Shown here piece after piece: positions 43,279-54,000 of a DNA stretch of 64,000 nt (positions are counted from its first letter, which is position 1; each line of letters opens with the position of its first letter). Below the pieces are notes generated by a model. It saw only the letters and a program-made list of their open reading frames with translations. It was not told where the DNA came from and ran no database searches. The stretch covers positions 310,001-374,000 of the forward strand of contig CADCXA010000056.1 in NCBI GenBank assembly GCA_902806565.1. The letters are read 5' to 3'. The DNA is from Hypoxylon rubiginosum (taxonomy: Eukaryota > Ascomycota > Sordariomycetes > Xylariales > Hypoxylaceae). A program made the translations under genes and the position numbers.

Positions 43279-45144
43279 ATGGCGGAAGTCTTCCCCTCCG
43301 AGGAAAAGACGGAGCCGTTCACCCCCGAGGAGCTCCAGCATAGACTCCACGGAGGTATCCACGTCGACGAGGTAGAAGATGCGCAGCATGATACCGTGCC
43401 GCTAGATGCTCTAGTCATCGAAGAAGATCACCATAAGCAAGGTATCCGCATTCTAGTGCGACCGCTGACGCGAAACCGTTCTGTGAGTCCCGGAAATGAC
43501 AATATCCAATGGCTAGCCTTGCGCGCCGAAGTGGCGGACCCGTCGCAGCCTAAATCCAGAGTGTTGGCTGTGACGCAGACGTCTAAAGATATCAACTTCT
43601 CCATCAGAATACCGCAAGACGGTAACGAGAATAGGCCCCCCATATGGTGCGAGCTATACTACGACCCGGCCAGCAATAGCTTGATCTTGTGGAACAGGTC
43701 AGACGTTCCCATAATCCTCGCCAGGGCATCCCAACTTGGTCCCGCCCTCGGCGCCAACTATGACCAAGAGATCGTGCCGGCTACTACTAGGGAGCTGTCG
43801 CCGGGCTCGTGGCGAATTAGCGTTCATGCCATTCCCGTCCTGGACTTTAGGATACTAGAGAAGCGTCCCGCCACGCTGCTTCTACCCCGCGACAGCATTA
43901 GTTCCGCGAGCTCCGGCTCCGATGTTGTCAACTCGTTCGGGAAGCGCTCCTTCTTACCCGACGCTGACGACGAGCCGGTTAGTCCTACCGCCGAGAAGAA
44001 GGCTCGCAAGGAAGACGGTCAGGAGAAAGATGGTGTCATCATCTTTATGGGGCCTAAAGATGAACAGCTGGTGTTTCCGTTCCCCAACTCCGCCAAGACG
44101 AAGGAAGTCGCTATCCCCAACGGCCACGCACTTTTGGAGGTTCAGAGGGACGAAACTGCCGCCATTCCCGGTGGATGTGAGTTGGACGAGTACCGACTGA
44201 CGAAGCGCGACCAGATCGCCATGACAGGCGCCTCGTCGGTATTCACCGCAGAGCACTCTAACGTACCGGACGGCGTCATCACTGTCAAAGTGCTCAAGAC
44301 AAGGAGCCCCAACGCCGACGCTCGCCCACAGCAGACGCATCGCGACGTCATCCGGCAAGCCGATATATGGCTGCGCGAATACCAGAGCCAGGAGGACCTA
44401 CAGCACGAATCGATCGTGAGGTTGTACGGGGGCGATGCGCGCTACCTGTCGCTATACATGGAGCACGTAGACGGCAAGGATCTAGCAGCACGCGGCGTAT
44501 GGCGAGATGGGGCTGCCGACCTATTCGTGGGCGACCGGCGCGACGCCGTGCGGATCATGCGCGATATCGCCGGCGCACTACACTACGTGCATCAGAAGCG
44601 AAAGATTCACAACGACATCAAACCCGCCAACATCTTGTACTCTCGCGACCGCGGCGCCGTACTCTGCGACTTCGGCTTGTCGACCCGAACCACCGATCCG
44701 GCAACCAACGGCGGCACGCCTTACTACGTACCCCCCGAGTTTATAGGACAGAAGCTAAGGGGGCCAGCCTCGGACGTTTGGGCTCTAGGTGTTACGATGC
44801 TGTACGTCCTACGCAAGATCCCGTTCCCGGACGCGCGCGGCCGCCAAGGCCATCCCAAGCAGCTATACTGGATGATCGCGGACCTGAACCGCAAGCCTCC
44901 GCCGCCGACGCACGGCCACCACCACACGAGCAGCAGGGCCACGTCGGCCGTGTCCCAGATGCAACAGTGGCTTAGCGAAGTCCACGAAGCCAAGAACCAT
45001 CTAAATCCGCGGGACCGCATCGAGTTTCTCGTCTTGCAGATGCTCACGCCGAATCCGAATCAGCGCATCACGATGGCCAAGGTAATGAACGAGCTGATGA
45101 AGGAGAATATCGCCGCGGAACGTCGCTCCGAGCAAGTGAGGTAG
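43279..45144 (+). CDS. Serine/threonine protein kinase with N-terminal FHA-like region, non-RD type
   Basis: Single-exon gene; MAEVFPSEEK at 43,279 is chosen as start (the in-frame ATG at 43,219 lies in a pyrimidine-rich leader), giving 621 residues. Residues ~50-200 contain beta-rich sequence with IPQDGNENRPPIWCELYYDP and SNSLILWNRSDVPI, reminiscent of an FHA-like fold, though the assignment is weak. A basic nuclear-type stretch (AEKKARKEDGQEK) follows. The kinase domain has the Lys of VITVKVLK, the catalytic loop KIHNDIKPANILYSRD (His-Asn-Asp instead of His-Arg-Asp), CDFGLSTRT, and PPEFIGQKLRGPASDVWALG. All phosphotransfer residues are present, while the missing Arg makes it a non-RD kinase, usually not controlled by activation-loop phosphorylation. 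Substrates are unknown. Confidence 0.88.
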   Translation: MAEVFPSEEKTEPFTPEELQHRLHGGIHVDEVEDAQHDTVPLDALVIEEDHHKQGIRILVRPLTRNRSVSPGNDNIQWLALRAEVADPSQPKSRVLAVTQTSKDINFSIRIPQDGNENRPPIWCELYYDPASNSLILWNRSDVPIILARASQLGPALGANYDQEIVPATTRELSPGSWRISVHAIPVLDFRILEKRPATLLLPRDSISSASSGSDVVNSFGKRSFLPDADDEPVSPTAEKKARKEDGQEKDGVIIFMGPKDEQLVFPFPNSAKTKEVAIPNGHALLEVQRDETAAIPGGCELDEYRLTKRDQIAMTGASSVFTAEHSNVPDGVITVKVLKTRSPNADARPQQTHRDVIRQADIWLREYQSQEDLQHESIVRLYGGDARYLSLYMEHVDGKDLAARGVWRDGAADLFVGDRRDAVRIMRDIAGALHYVHQKRKIHNDIKPANILYSRDRGAVLCDFGLSTRTTDPATNGGTPYYVPPEFIGQKLRGPASDVWALGVTMLYVLRKIPFPDARGRQGHPKQLYWMIADLNRKPPPPTHGHHHTSSRATSAVSQMQQWLSEVHEAKNHLNPRDRIEFLVLQMLTPNPNQRITMAKVMNELMKENIAAERRSEQVR

Positions 45145-45971
45145 TCAATGAGATGGACGAACGTACGAATCGTATTGATTCGATCTACACTACCTGTGCC
45201 ATCTAAATATCTGATCTGAACATCTGAACCGATCTGATTTAATCCGATCTGTATTGCTGGGGTTTGCCACACCTCAAATTCTATCCGGGTCCACGCCTCG
45301 ACTACCTGGGTGGATGATTGAAAAAGCTCTACGTCACTTTGGCTCGTGATCCTACTTTGACCGGTCTGATGAAGCCCGATGAGGTCTCCTTCGCGGTTTA
45401 ACCTAGGTTTTTAATTCAGATAGCATGGCGACTATAATGACGAGTAGCCCGAACCCAAGCACGCCCGCTACCAAGATATGCGTCACCAACCTTGACGTAG
45501 TTATTACGTGCTGTCCTCCTCGGTAGCCTATTCCAATAGAGACGTTTAACAGAGACCCGGCGCTGTTCGATGAATCGGGTGTCGCAGGAATACATCGCGA
45601 CGAATTAGGATCGAATTAGCGAGCAAGACATGACCATGACTACGATCGCCGGCAATTCCAAAACACCTAAGAAATCATCACGACAAAATAGGTCAAGTAA
45701 GTCGGAACAGTCATGTTTCATTACTGTTCTTCTGTGTGCGCAGGTCAAAAGACTAATGCGACATTACATTTGTGCAGCCATCCCCCATTATTACAGTTTC
45801 ACTCCCGGGGGTGCTCAGAATAACTATGTAGCAAGCAAGCAAACCATCCATCGAAATAGCAACTTTTCTTTTTCCCGGAGAGGTCATCATCTCACCCAAC
45901 AAACACTGTCGCGTTGTTGGGATCTCAATTATATAACCTCCCCTAAACCGGAAACCCAAAGAATCTACCCT
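45145..45971. other. Convergent intergenic region, no gene seen
   Basis: 827 bp between the kinase stop and the BIM1-like gene stop. Short repeats of GATCTGA or ATCTGAAC occur at 45,210-45,250. No supported gene; a plus-strand frame starting near 45,630 runs antisense through the next gene and is a shadow. Confidence 0.45.
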
Positions 45972-46882
45972 TTAGAAACCCATACCAGAAGTGGCGACGA
46001 AGGTCAGACCAAGGACGATGGCGAGAGTCATGGTGTATGCCTCAGCGATACCGTTTGCCGAGCTGGATTGAGAAGTCGAGGTCGAACCCGCGGCCTGGCC
46101 GGTGACGGTAACAGTAGCAGTGGCAGACTGGTTGGAATCGGCAGTCGACTGGCCAACGATGACGGCAGAGATTTGAGTATCGTTCTTGCAAACGCCGTCG
46201 GGGACCTTGGCGTTGGCTCGGAAGGTGATGTCGGCACACTGTCGCGTCGTTAGCTGGTTACCTCTTCTCATGCACGCACGTACGCGTTCAGGTCGACCTT
46301 GTGTCAGCAGTGGCACGGTGTATGACTTACGTTGTACATGTCCTGGCCATCCTGGCCGTTGGTGACGATCTGAATGGAGGCGTGGGTTCCTTCGGCGATA
46401 TCCATGGGGACGTCCAGATGGGGGAGGCAGAAGTTGCCCTTGCCGGTGACGTTGGTCAGGTCCGGGGTGAGGGACATGTTGAAGTTGGTGACGTTGGCGC
46501 CTTGGATGCTGAGACCCAAGTTGATGTAGATGTAGGTCCAGGGGTGGCGGAGCTTGAGGGCGACGGCGCCGCCGGTGAGGGGCCAGTCAGTACGGTTGCC
46601 AGCGTCATCGCCAATACCGGCGCCTAGTTAGGATTAGTACCTAATTCTACGCTAGATGTTTTGTGTCTGGTATCGTGTCTTGTGTCTTGTCTAGAAGGGA
46701 CAACAATAGGAAGAGATGAAGAAAGCAAAATACTTACAGGGATAGTTCCACTGGGAAATGTTGTCGTTGCCGGGGTCGATACTGTCGGCACGCCACTCCG
46801 GGTACACGATCTCGAAGTGACCAGAAGCGAGCTGCACAAAGACAGCGGCCGCGAAGGCGACGAGGGTGGGAATGAACATCAT
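45972..46882 (-). CDS. GPI-anchored BIM1-like (X325, LPMO-like) copper protein
   Basis: Three exons (46882-46738, 46623-46331, 46238-45972) give 234 residues. The signal peptide (MMFIPTLVAFAAAVFVQLAS) ends before HFEIVYPEWR, so the mature protein starts with His, as required for the copper-binding histidine brace of LPMO-like proteins. Cys in WNYPCAGIG and CLPHLDVPMD, and NLGLSIQGANVTNFNMSL then TPDLTNV, fit the X325/BIM1 fold. Several Asn-X-Ser/Thr sites are present. A Ser/Thr-rich stalk leads to a hydrophobic tail (ANGIAEAYTMTLAIVLGLTF) typical of a GPI anchor. Known members (Cryptococcus Bim1) help copper uptake at the cell surface and lack polysaccharide oxidation activity. The first intron (114 nt) is the longest in the window. 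Confidence 0.9.
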
Positions 46883-48938
46883 CTTGAAGATTGGACGAAT
46901 GGGGATTTGAATGGATGAAATTCAATCAGGGATTGTAGGTGTTTTTGCTTCTTCTACCTAGGTACTTGGGAGAAGAGTTGCAGCGCAAGAGTCGCGACAA
47001 GAGATTGAAGGTTGAAGGTAATTAAAGAGAGGGAAGGGGAAACGAAACGACGAAAAGGTACGTGTCGACGGTTGATGCTTTCTCAGGTTTTAGGAAGACA
47101 AGCGAAGACGTTGTCGTGTGAAATTGAAAAATGGAGGGGGAGGAAAATTCACCAAACGCGGACAGCAGAGTTTTGGTATCACGGGTAACGCCAAATCAGC
47201 AACGGGGTACCTGCAAAGTGTTGCTGCCACTTTTTGAATATGAATATGTCGGAAAGAACGGTTTCTACGTACCTAGTACCTATGTACTTGAACCTCTTGC
47301 TTAATGAACGTTCCTACCTTTGGACATCGATGCCATCGCATGTACCTGTAATTTATATACACCATACCAGACCTACATGGAGGATCTAGTACCTGTCCCT
47401 ACATGTAGTACATTACCCAGTAAATGGTACTGGGTATGCTTTGCATATACCTAGCATACGGACGTACGTACAGCTTGTACTGTTCAAGGGCCGGAAACCT
47501 CTCCGACAGCTACTTATTCAGGGCTTGCTCGGTTGCATGGCACCACAATCACTTGTCGAGTTACCCTACCGATTCTACTGCTGCAGGAACTAGAGGCTAC
47601 CTGCAGTTTACCCCGAACGAGCAAGTTTCTACCCACTAAGAGTTACCGATTAGACGATCCAGGGGAGAATGGGTAGGTAGTTGATAAAGAACATGTTCCT
47701 GCTTCCTATGTCGTATGTCTTAGCTCCTAAGTGATCTGGTAGTTTCTAGATTGTTCTTTGACATTTGCAAATTTAATGCTGCAGTATTTTCACAGCCTGT
47801 GCTTCATACCTAGATGGCTTTGCTCTTGTGAATGCTAAAGGTGTAACAGTTTTGTGATACCTAGGACTTCATTGTGCTACAGCGAGGTACATGCTACCAC
47901 ATCGTGTCAGCCGCAAGCCATAGCACAACGGCATATCTAATACTCCTAGGTACATAAATGGTTAGGATATTTGCTCAAATACACTCGTAACACCTTGATG
48001 TATCTCGTGAGTATCGTTTATAACGATAACTCTTGATCAAAAGTAGTATCCCAGCACAGTGGAACCGATCACATCTGTCACGCAGCCACGTCGTTGTCAT
48101 ATCATCCCTTGCGTTAGATAAGATTAGATCATCAACCTACACCTTCATCTCTCCAGAGATAGAAGATACTAATGGCTAGTTTAGTATTCTGAAGAATTGT
48201 CACACAGTTTGACAGTTGATCTTACCATACCGACTCTAACAAAAATACAAACCCCAATGCTTAGATGATGGGTTGTCATCTCAAATCACCATTAAACAAG
48301 AGCCTGTTTTCCCCATGATGTTTTCAATTCTTCGTTTAACCATATCTTTTCCTTTTGAAACTTTCGTAGTTCATTTCGGTGGTTAAAAAAGGGGCTAGAT
48401 GTGACGATGACTATAGAATCATTACTCCGCCACAGATCACCCAAATTCTCGCAGAATTCAGTCATACCGAGTTGCTCAGCCACACGGAGTCGTTCAGTGG
48501 CATCACTATGTCCAATAAGAGCGTATTGTACATATTTGTGCTTATTCTGACTCTTAAATCTAGAAATCCGAGACCAAATTGTGACTAGACCGGCAGGAAA
48601 TGTGCCAATCGGAGTAAAAGACCTATAGCATGATAGGCTCACGCAACCAGTCAACTTAAGATGCCGATTTGGAGTCCAATAGTATAGCAGCATTATTCCT
48701 CAAATTTGGTATAGACGTAGGACTTATGCAGTCCTGGAAGTATTGTTGGCGAGTCATGAAGAGATTGATTACGACGATCTCAGATTTTAATGCGGCTGCT
48801 TTGCCTCTAAGCAGCGTCAAATCCCCACATGGTGATCTTATATACGAGTATATAATCTATAGGTCTTGTATGTAGAAAGATTCAGAGGAAATATGCTATA
48901 ACATTATTCAGAGAAAAAACCGAAGTGCATCATTCATC
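46883..48938. other. Long intergenic region, one doubtful small frame
   Basis: 2.06 kb upstream of the BIM1-like gene. It is rich in words like TACCTAGGTA and GTACATGTA around 46,950-47,420. A minus-strand frame at 48,292-48,693 is listed separately as doubtful. No other gene is supported. Confidence 0.45.
48292..48693 (-). CDS. Doubtful open frame, 133 residues
   Basis: Single frame of 133 residues with a reasonable amino-acid mix (TERLRVAEQLGMTEFCENLG, then SNDSIVIVTSSPFFNHRNEL). No family, signal peptide or domain is recognised, and the surrounding DNA is AT-rich intergenic. It could be a gene fragment or chance. Confidence 0.25.
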   Translation of the reverse strand: MLLYYWTPNRHLKLTGCVSLSCYRSFTPIGTFPAGLVTIWSRISRFKSQNKHKYVQYALIGHSDATERLRVAEQLGMTEFCENLGDLWRSNDSIVIVTSSPFFNHRNELRKFQKEKIWLNEELKTSWGKQALV

Positions 48939-50635
48939 ATGGATTTATTTCAATCTGAAGCCTTCTCATCCCGTGTACTAGACCTAATGGATGAGCATCA
49001 CATCCCCGGTCTTGCTATCGCAGTAGTGAAAAATGATGAAACTGCTTCTAAAGCCTTCGGACACGCTTGTCTCGATCCACCGAAACCAGTCTCTACAGAC
49101 ACGCTGTTTGATATCGCGTCGTGTTCCAAGTCGATGACCGCAGCGGCTGTTGGACTGCTGGTAGAAGACAACGACAAGTATCCCGAAGTACAATATGACG
49201 CGACCATGTCGAGCCTGCTTCCCGATGATTTCGTGATGCCCAGCGCAGAATATACAGATGGCGTTACCGTAGAAGACGTCTTAAGCCACAAGACTGGCAT
49301 GCCTCGGTAATCGAACCATCCCTACAAAATCTGGGAGAGTGCTAACTGACAATGACGATCAGCCACGACATGTCTTATATTGGCCCACAGGGGGACCAAC
49401 CGGACGACGCACGATCCGTCACAAGAAATCTACGAAATCTCCCGGTGGCTGCCCCTTTACGAGCCAGGTACATGTACAACAACATGATGTATACTGTAGC
49501 GACGCATCTCGTTGAAGTAAAGACCCAACAGAGCTTCTCGGATTTTTTGGAGGAGCGCTTCTTCGAACCCCTCGACATGCGGTCGACAAGTCTTCAACCT
49601 ATGCGGGCTCGGGCAAAGGGACACGGCGACCGCATCGCCAAGGGGTATTGTTATAACAAGGAGAAGTCGACATACCGAGGATTCGATGACCTAGACTGCC
49701 CGGAAGGCCAAGGTGCGGGTTCGATCATCACGAGCGTTGATGATTTTATCCGGTGGGTCAAGTCGTTGATGCGCCACGAAGGTCCCGTCAGCGGGAAAGT
49801 GTACCAGGGTCTTGTCCGGCAGCGGACCATCACGAACCCTACGGGCAGGAGGCTGAAGCCGTTTACGTCGCCGGTGGTATACGCGGCCGGGTTGGAGGTG
49901 TATTATTACCGAGGCCATATGGTGGTGGGACACGACGGGTCGATAGCGGGGTTCGAGAGCCAGTTCTTCTTTCTGCCTCAGTCTAAATTCGGCGCTTGCA
50001 TCGTGGGAAACTCGTCTGATTCAGGTATTGCAGCTGGAATTCTGGCTAGGCAGTTGATCGACGCGGCTTTGGGTGTGCCCGAGGTGGAACGTCCGCCTCG
50101 GAATAAAGCCAAGAAAAAGGCTGATAATGCCGATACCAATGTTTCCATTCGTCCAAAGAGCGAATCACAGGATCAATCTAGAAAACCAACCAAGGAAAAT
50201 AGCGAAGGGAAACAGAATAGTCTCCAGAAAGACGAGGCAAAGGGTCAAGTAGCTCCGGACGACAGGTTGAAGCCTAAACCCAACAAGGCAAAGGCAAAGG
50301 CCAAAGAACAGGCACCTCCGCCTCCTCAGGAGATACCCCTTAGTGCCTACACTGGAAGGTATTGGAATCCCGGGTACCACAGCATGACTGTCGAAATCAA
50401 AGACGAGAAATTATTCATCGACGCAACCGATCGCTCGTTCCAATCTACCCTCACATTCGATCATGTCGGCGACCAAACAAAATACACCGCTACCATACGG
50501 GATATACACGAAGACTATTCCGAAGAGATTCGAGCCGAGTTTGTTTTGGAAGACGGGCGAGCGGTCAGGATGGGGTTGGGGTTAGAGGTTGCGTTGAAAG
50601 ATTTGACTTGGTTTGCGCTTCAACGTGATATTTGA
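48939..50635 (+). CDS. Serine beta-lactamase-like hydrolase/transesterase with lipocalin-like C-terminal domain
   Basis: Two exons (48939-49306 and 49363-50635; 56-nt intron with branch GCTAAC) give 546 residues. The class-C beta-lactamase/penicillin-binding fold is shown by the SxxK motif in FDIASCSKSMTAAAVGLLVE (nucleophile near residue 66), the Tyr-Asn motif in RARYMYNNMMYTVATHLVEV, and HDG in MVVGHDGSIAGFES in place of KTG. A Lys/Ser/Pro-rich linker (~res 360-445) joins a C-terminal beta-rich domain beginning PLSAYTGRYWNPGYHSMTVE, as in Pab87-type S12 proteins. No signal peptide is seen, so it is probably cytosolic. It is convergent with the HR-PKS, 393 bp away. Relatives such as LovD act as acyltransferases in polyketide pathways, so a role in product release or acyl transfer is conceivable but not shown. 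Confidence 0.88.
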
Positions 50636-51028
50636 TAGGCGTTCGTTGTTGTTTCTTGTCAAGGTCTTGTCCTTACTACCCGGATAGGGTTATAGGTCTG
50701 CAAGTCGCCTTATCAGTCACAGGTCTGTTGGTACGAGAGAAGGGATAGCATGAAGATAAGCCCCTTTATCCCGCCCTCGTGTATATACCTGGAACTCGTT
50801 CGCGCAAACAACGTAGTTATTTCTTCATCACAGGATTGGCCTCGGGATGTTTCTTGTTATTATGCGAAAACGAGTGTATTGAGGTTTAACAAAGAGATGG
50901 CTCGAAATATTAAAATAGGGGTAATAAAGGGGAAATGCGGCTAGCGGAATAGGGGGGGACGGAATAGTTGTAAAAATGTACAATCTTTGACAATACCATT
51001 TATACAATTCATACAAGGAAAGATAATT
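50636..51028. other. Convergent intergenic region, no gene seen
   Basis: 393 bp between the stop codons of the hydrolase and the HR-PKS. It should hold both transcript ends. No frame or repeat is supported. Confidence 0.45.
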
Positions 51029-54000
51029 CTATTTCGCCTCCGTGATTTTCTGTGTAATCATATCCGAAAGCAGCGTAAGCGTCGCTGCCGGGGAAAGGAG
51101 CGTCAAGTAAGGAACGTCGACTTTGAAGGACTGGAAAATCCACGCCCGGAACTCGGCTGCAAGCATGCTGTCAACACCGACGCTGCTGATAGGCTTGGAG
51201 GCATCAAGTTTATCCTTGGGAATTAAGACCAAGCTCGAGAATTTCTGGCTGACCGTCTTGAGCACGGCCTCCTCTACCGAGTTTCCGGCCTCCATAGCTT
51301 CCGCAACCTCAGCTGCAAGACCGATAGTCGAACTATTCGCACCGGTCCCCGCGCTCGATCCGTCCAACGCGGCCGAAAGCAAAAGGGCACGAGGGTCGCC
51401 AAGCACTGGACTTGAACCCTCAAAGCCCTTTGCACGTAGAGCCTTGAGGCCCAAAGGCTCCAATCCCGTCAACACATGGCCCAGAGCGAACTCATCATAC
51501 GTATCGTCCGCGCCCGTCGGACTAGTTGCTGTAGTAGATAGAGCGATGTCAATGATTTGTAGCATCTCATCTTCGTTGATTGCCTGTATGCCCTTTCGCA
51601 GCAGAAGCGCCTCAATCTCTGGATTCTCGTGCAGGTAGCCAACTTCAGAGATCATGCCTAGCCCGACCGAGACGGCGGGAATACCAACACTGCGGCAGTA
51701 TCGAGAAAATACATCGAGGAAATAGTTGGCGCTGCAGTAATTGCTTTCCGTGGCGGTTCCGACACTGCCCGAGACCGATGAGGTCATAAGGAAAAAGTCC
51801 AGGTCTTGCCTACGCCCAGAGAGCGCATTGTATAAGTTCCAAGAGCCTACAACCTTAGGTCTGAGGCCAGCAAGCCAGTAGTCCCGAGGCATAGTGGTGA
51901 AGAGCGCTTCCTGTGTGAATAACCTCATCAGCAATACGAACTTGAGGCTCTTACGCAGATTCAAAATGGATGGGAATAAGATGGATGATCTTGACTCACA
52001 CCGAGACCCATGGCAGCTTGAATGACACCACCAACCGGACCATCTATACCGGCAACGGCATGGTTGACGTCGTCGGGGTTCACAACATCACCCTGTACCA
52101 CTGTCACCTGAGCACCCAAGGACTGCAAGTTCTCCACAAGCCGACGAGCCGGAGCTTTATCGGTACCACTGCGACCCATAAAGACGAATTTCCGGGCACC
52201 TCGTGAGAGCATCCACTTGGACATACTCCTTCCCAAGCCTCCCAGACATCCCACTAGGAGATACGATTTCTCGGAGCTCAGTCGGGTGTCGTACTTGATC
52301 GGCGTGACGGGAATTAACGACGTTTCATTCTCTAGAGAGACAACAATACCTCCACCGTGATTGTATTTGGTGTCCTTGTGAGCGAGGGCTCGGAAAGCTC
52401 CTGTCACGTCGGAAATATCCCAGATACGAGGGGACAGACCACGGTCGGCGAGGTCGCCGCTGCGGTATAAGGTGATGGCATCGGCGAGGAGCCTTTGCCG
52501 CAGCGACTGTCCTCCCGGCGTCTGCCGAGCGATCAAGCTGCCCATATCAAACGTGGACAGAGTGATGTTTCGGTGCAGCACGCTGGGGTCCGCAGAAACC
52601 GTGTCGATGAGGCCAGATACCCCTGAGCCGACCTGCACGAGGCGCGCGCAGTTGGCAAAAATAGCGGCATCTAGCTGCTCGTTGCTGAAAGATACGACGA
52701 CATCAACGCCTTGGGATCCGGTGGCGCGCGTGAGCTCGGCCACCAAGTTCGCGTCATTGGCAGTCAAGAAGTGGTTCTGTGGAAGGTTTGAATTTCGAAG
52801 AAGCTGCTGCCGGTCCTCTGCGGTGTCACAGAGAACTAAGACCTGTGCGTCGATCTTCTGGGCAATACATATGGCGGCGACAACAGCCCCGTCATTCCTA
52901 CTGTGGCTGTCGCAGTGAATAAGGATAGACTCATTCGCTTGGAGACGGGCCCTATCATGGATGGCGTAGATGGCCGTGCTGAGTGGGAGCGGCAGGCTGG
53001 CCATGGTCTGTACGGAGGATACGCAGTCAGCAAGTGATTTTCATCATATATACCGGCCTAACCAGACTCGAGAGAAGTCAGATGCCGATGTCGAGTTCAT
53101 ATCATACCTTCAAGTCTTCTTCATCATTGAGCTTGTAGCAAGAGCCTTGAGAAACACGTTCCAGGGTGGAAAAGTAACCAGGAGCCATGACAACGACACG
53201 GTCTCCGGCCCTGAGGCCATTCACACCTTCGCCAGTTTTTGTGACCACAGCACCGTACTGAGACGTGCAGGTCATGCCGCTGCTGTTCTCGGCGTTACCG
53301 CTAACGGATTGAAGGTCCTATACGACGATTTTACCCCGTTAGCAATTGCTTTCATCCTTTGAAAATCATCCCGACTTACCCTAATACTCAAGCCGACTGC
53401 TTTTACCAATACCTCAACATGGTCCGACGCGAGACGTGTTTCGACCGTCGCCTCTTCCCGGCGGAAAAAGATCGAGTCCGTCTGGCCGACCGTCTTAGTA
53501 TCCAAGCGGAAGGGTTGCGCCTCACCCATTGTGAGCGTTCTCCTTTCGGCGCCCTGCTTCTCCCGGAATGCGCTGTTCAGAGTCTCCGCGGGAACGAAGC
53601 GGCTGACATGCAGCACGCCGGCAGCATGAACGAACTCAAAGTCGGGGTCCGGCCGCTCCACAGCCTGCGTCAGCACGTCCGACACATGCATGGCCGTGGT
53701 GTTGATCTCGGAAGGAGAAGAGCTGACGCAGACGTCGACGTCGACGACGAAGAAGCGCAGCGACGGCTGCTCGAGCATCAGAGCCCGCGAGAGCCCGAAC
53801 ACGATCCCTAGCTCCGGTCGCGATCCTTGCAACAGCCGGCCGCCCGTTACCCAGATAAGGTTCGCGCAGTTATCGGTAAGGACCTTCACGAGCCGCATCT
53901 CGTCCTCGGTGACGCGAGAGAGGAGGGGATCTTCAAGTTCGACGGTAGCAATCACGTTGCTATGCGCCTGAAGCAGCTCGGGGGTGACTTGATCAAGCGC

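Noticed and set aside
45630..46253. Plus-strand 207-codon frame
   Set aside because: It runs antisense through the third exon and second intron of the BIM1-like gene and shows no domain.
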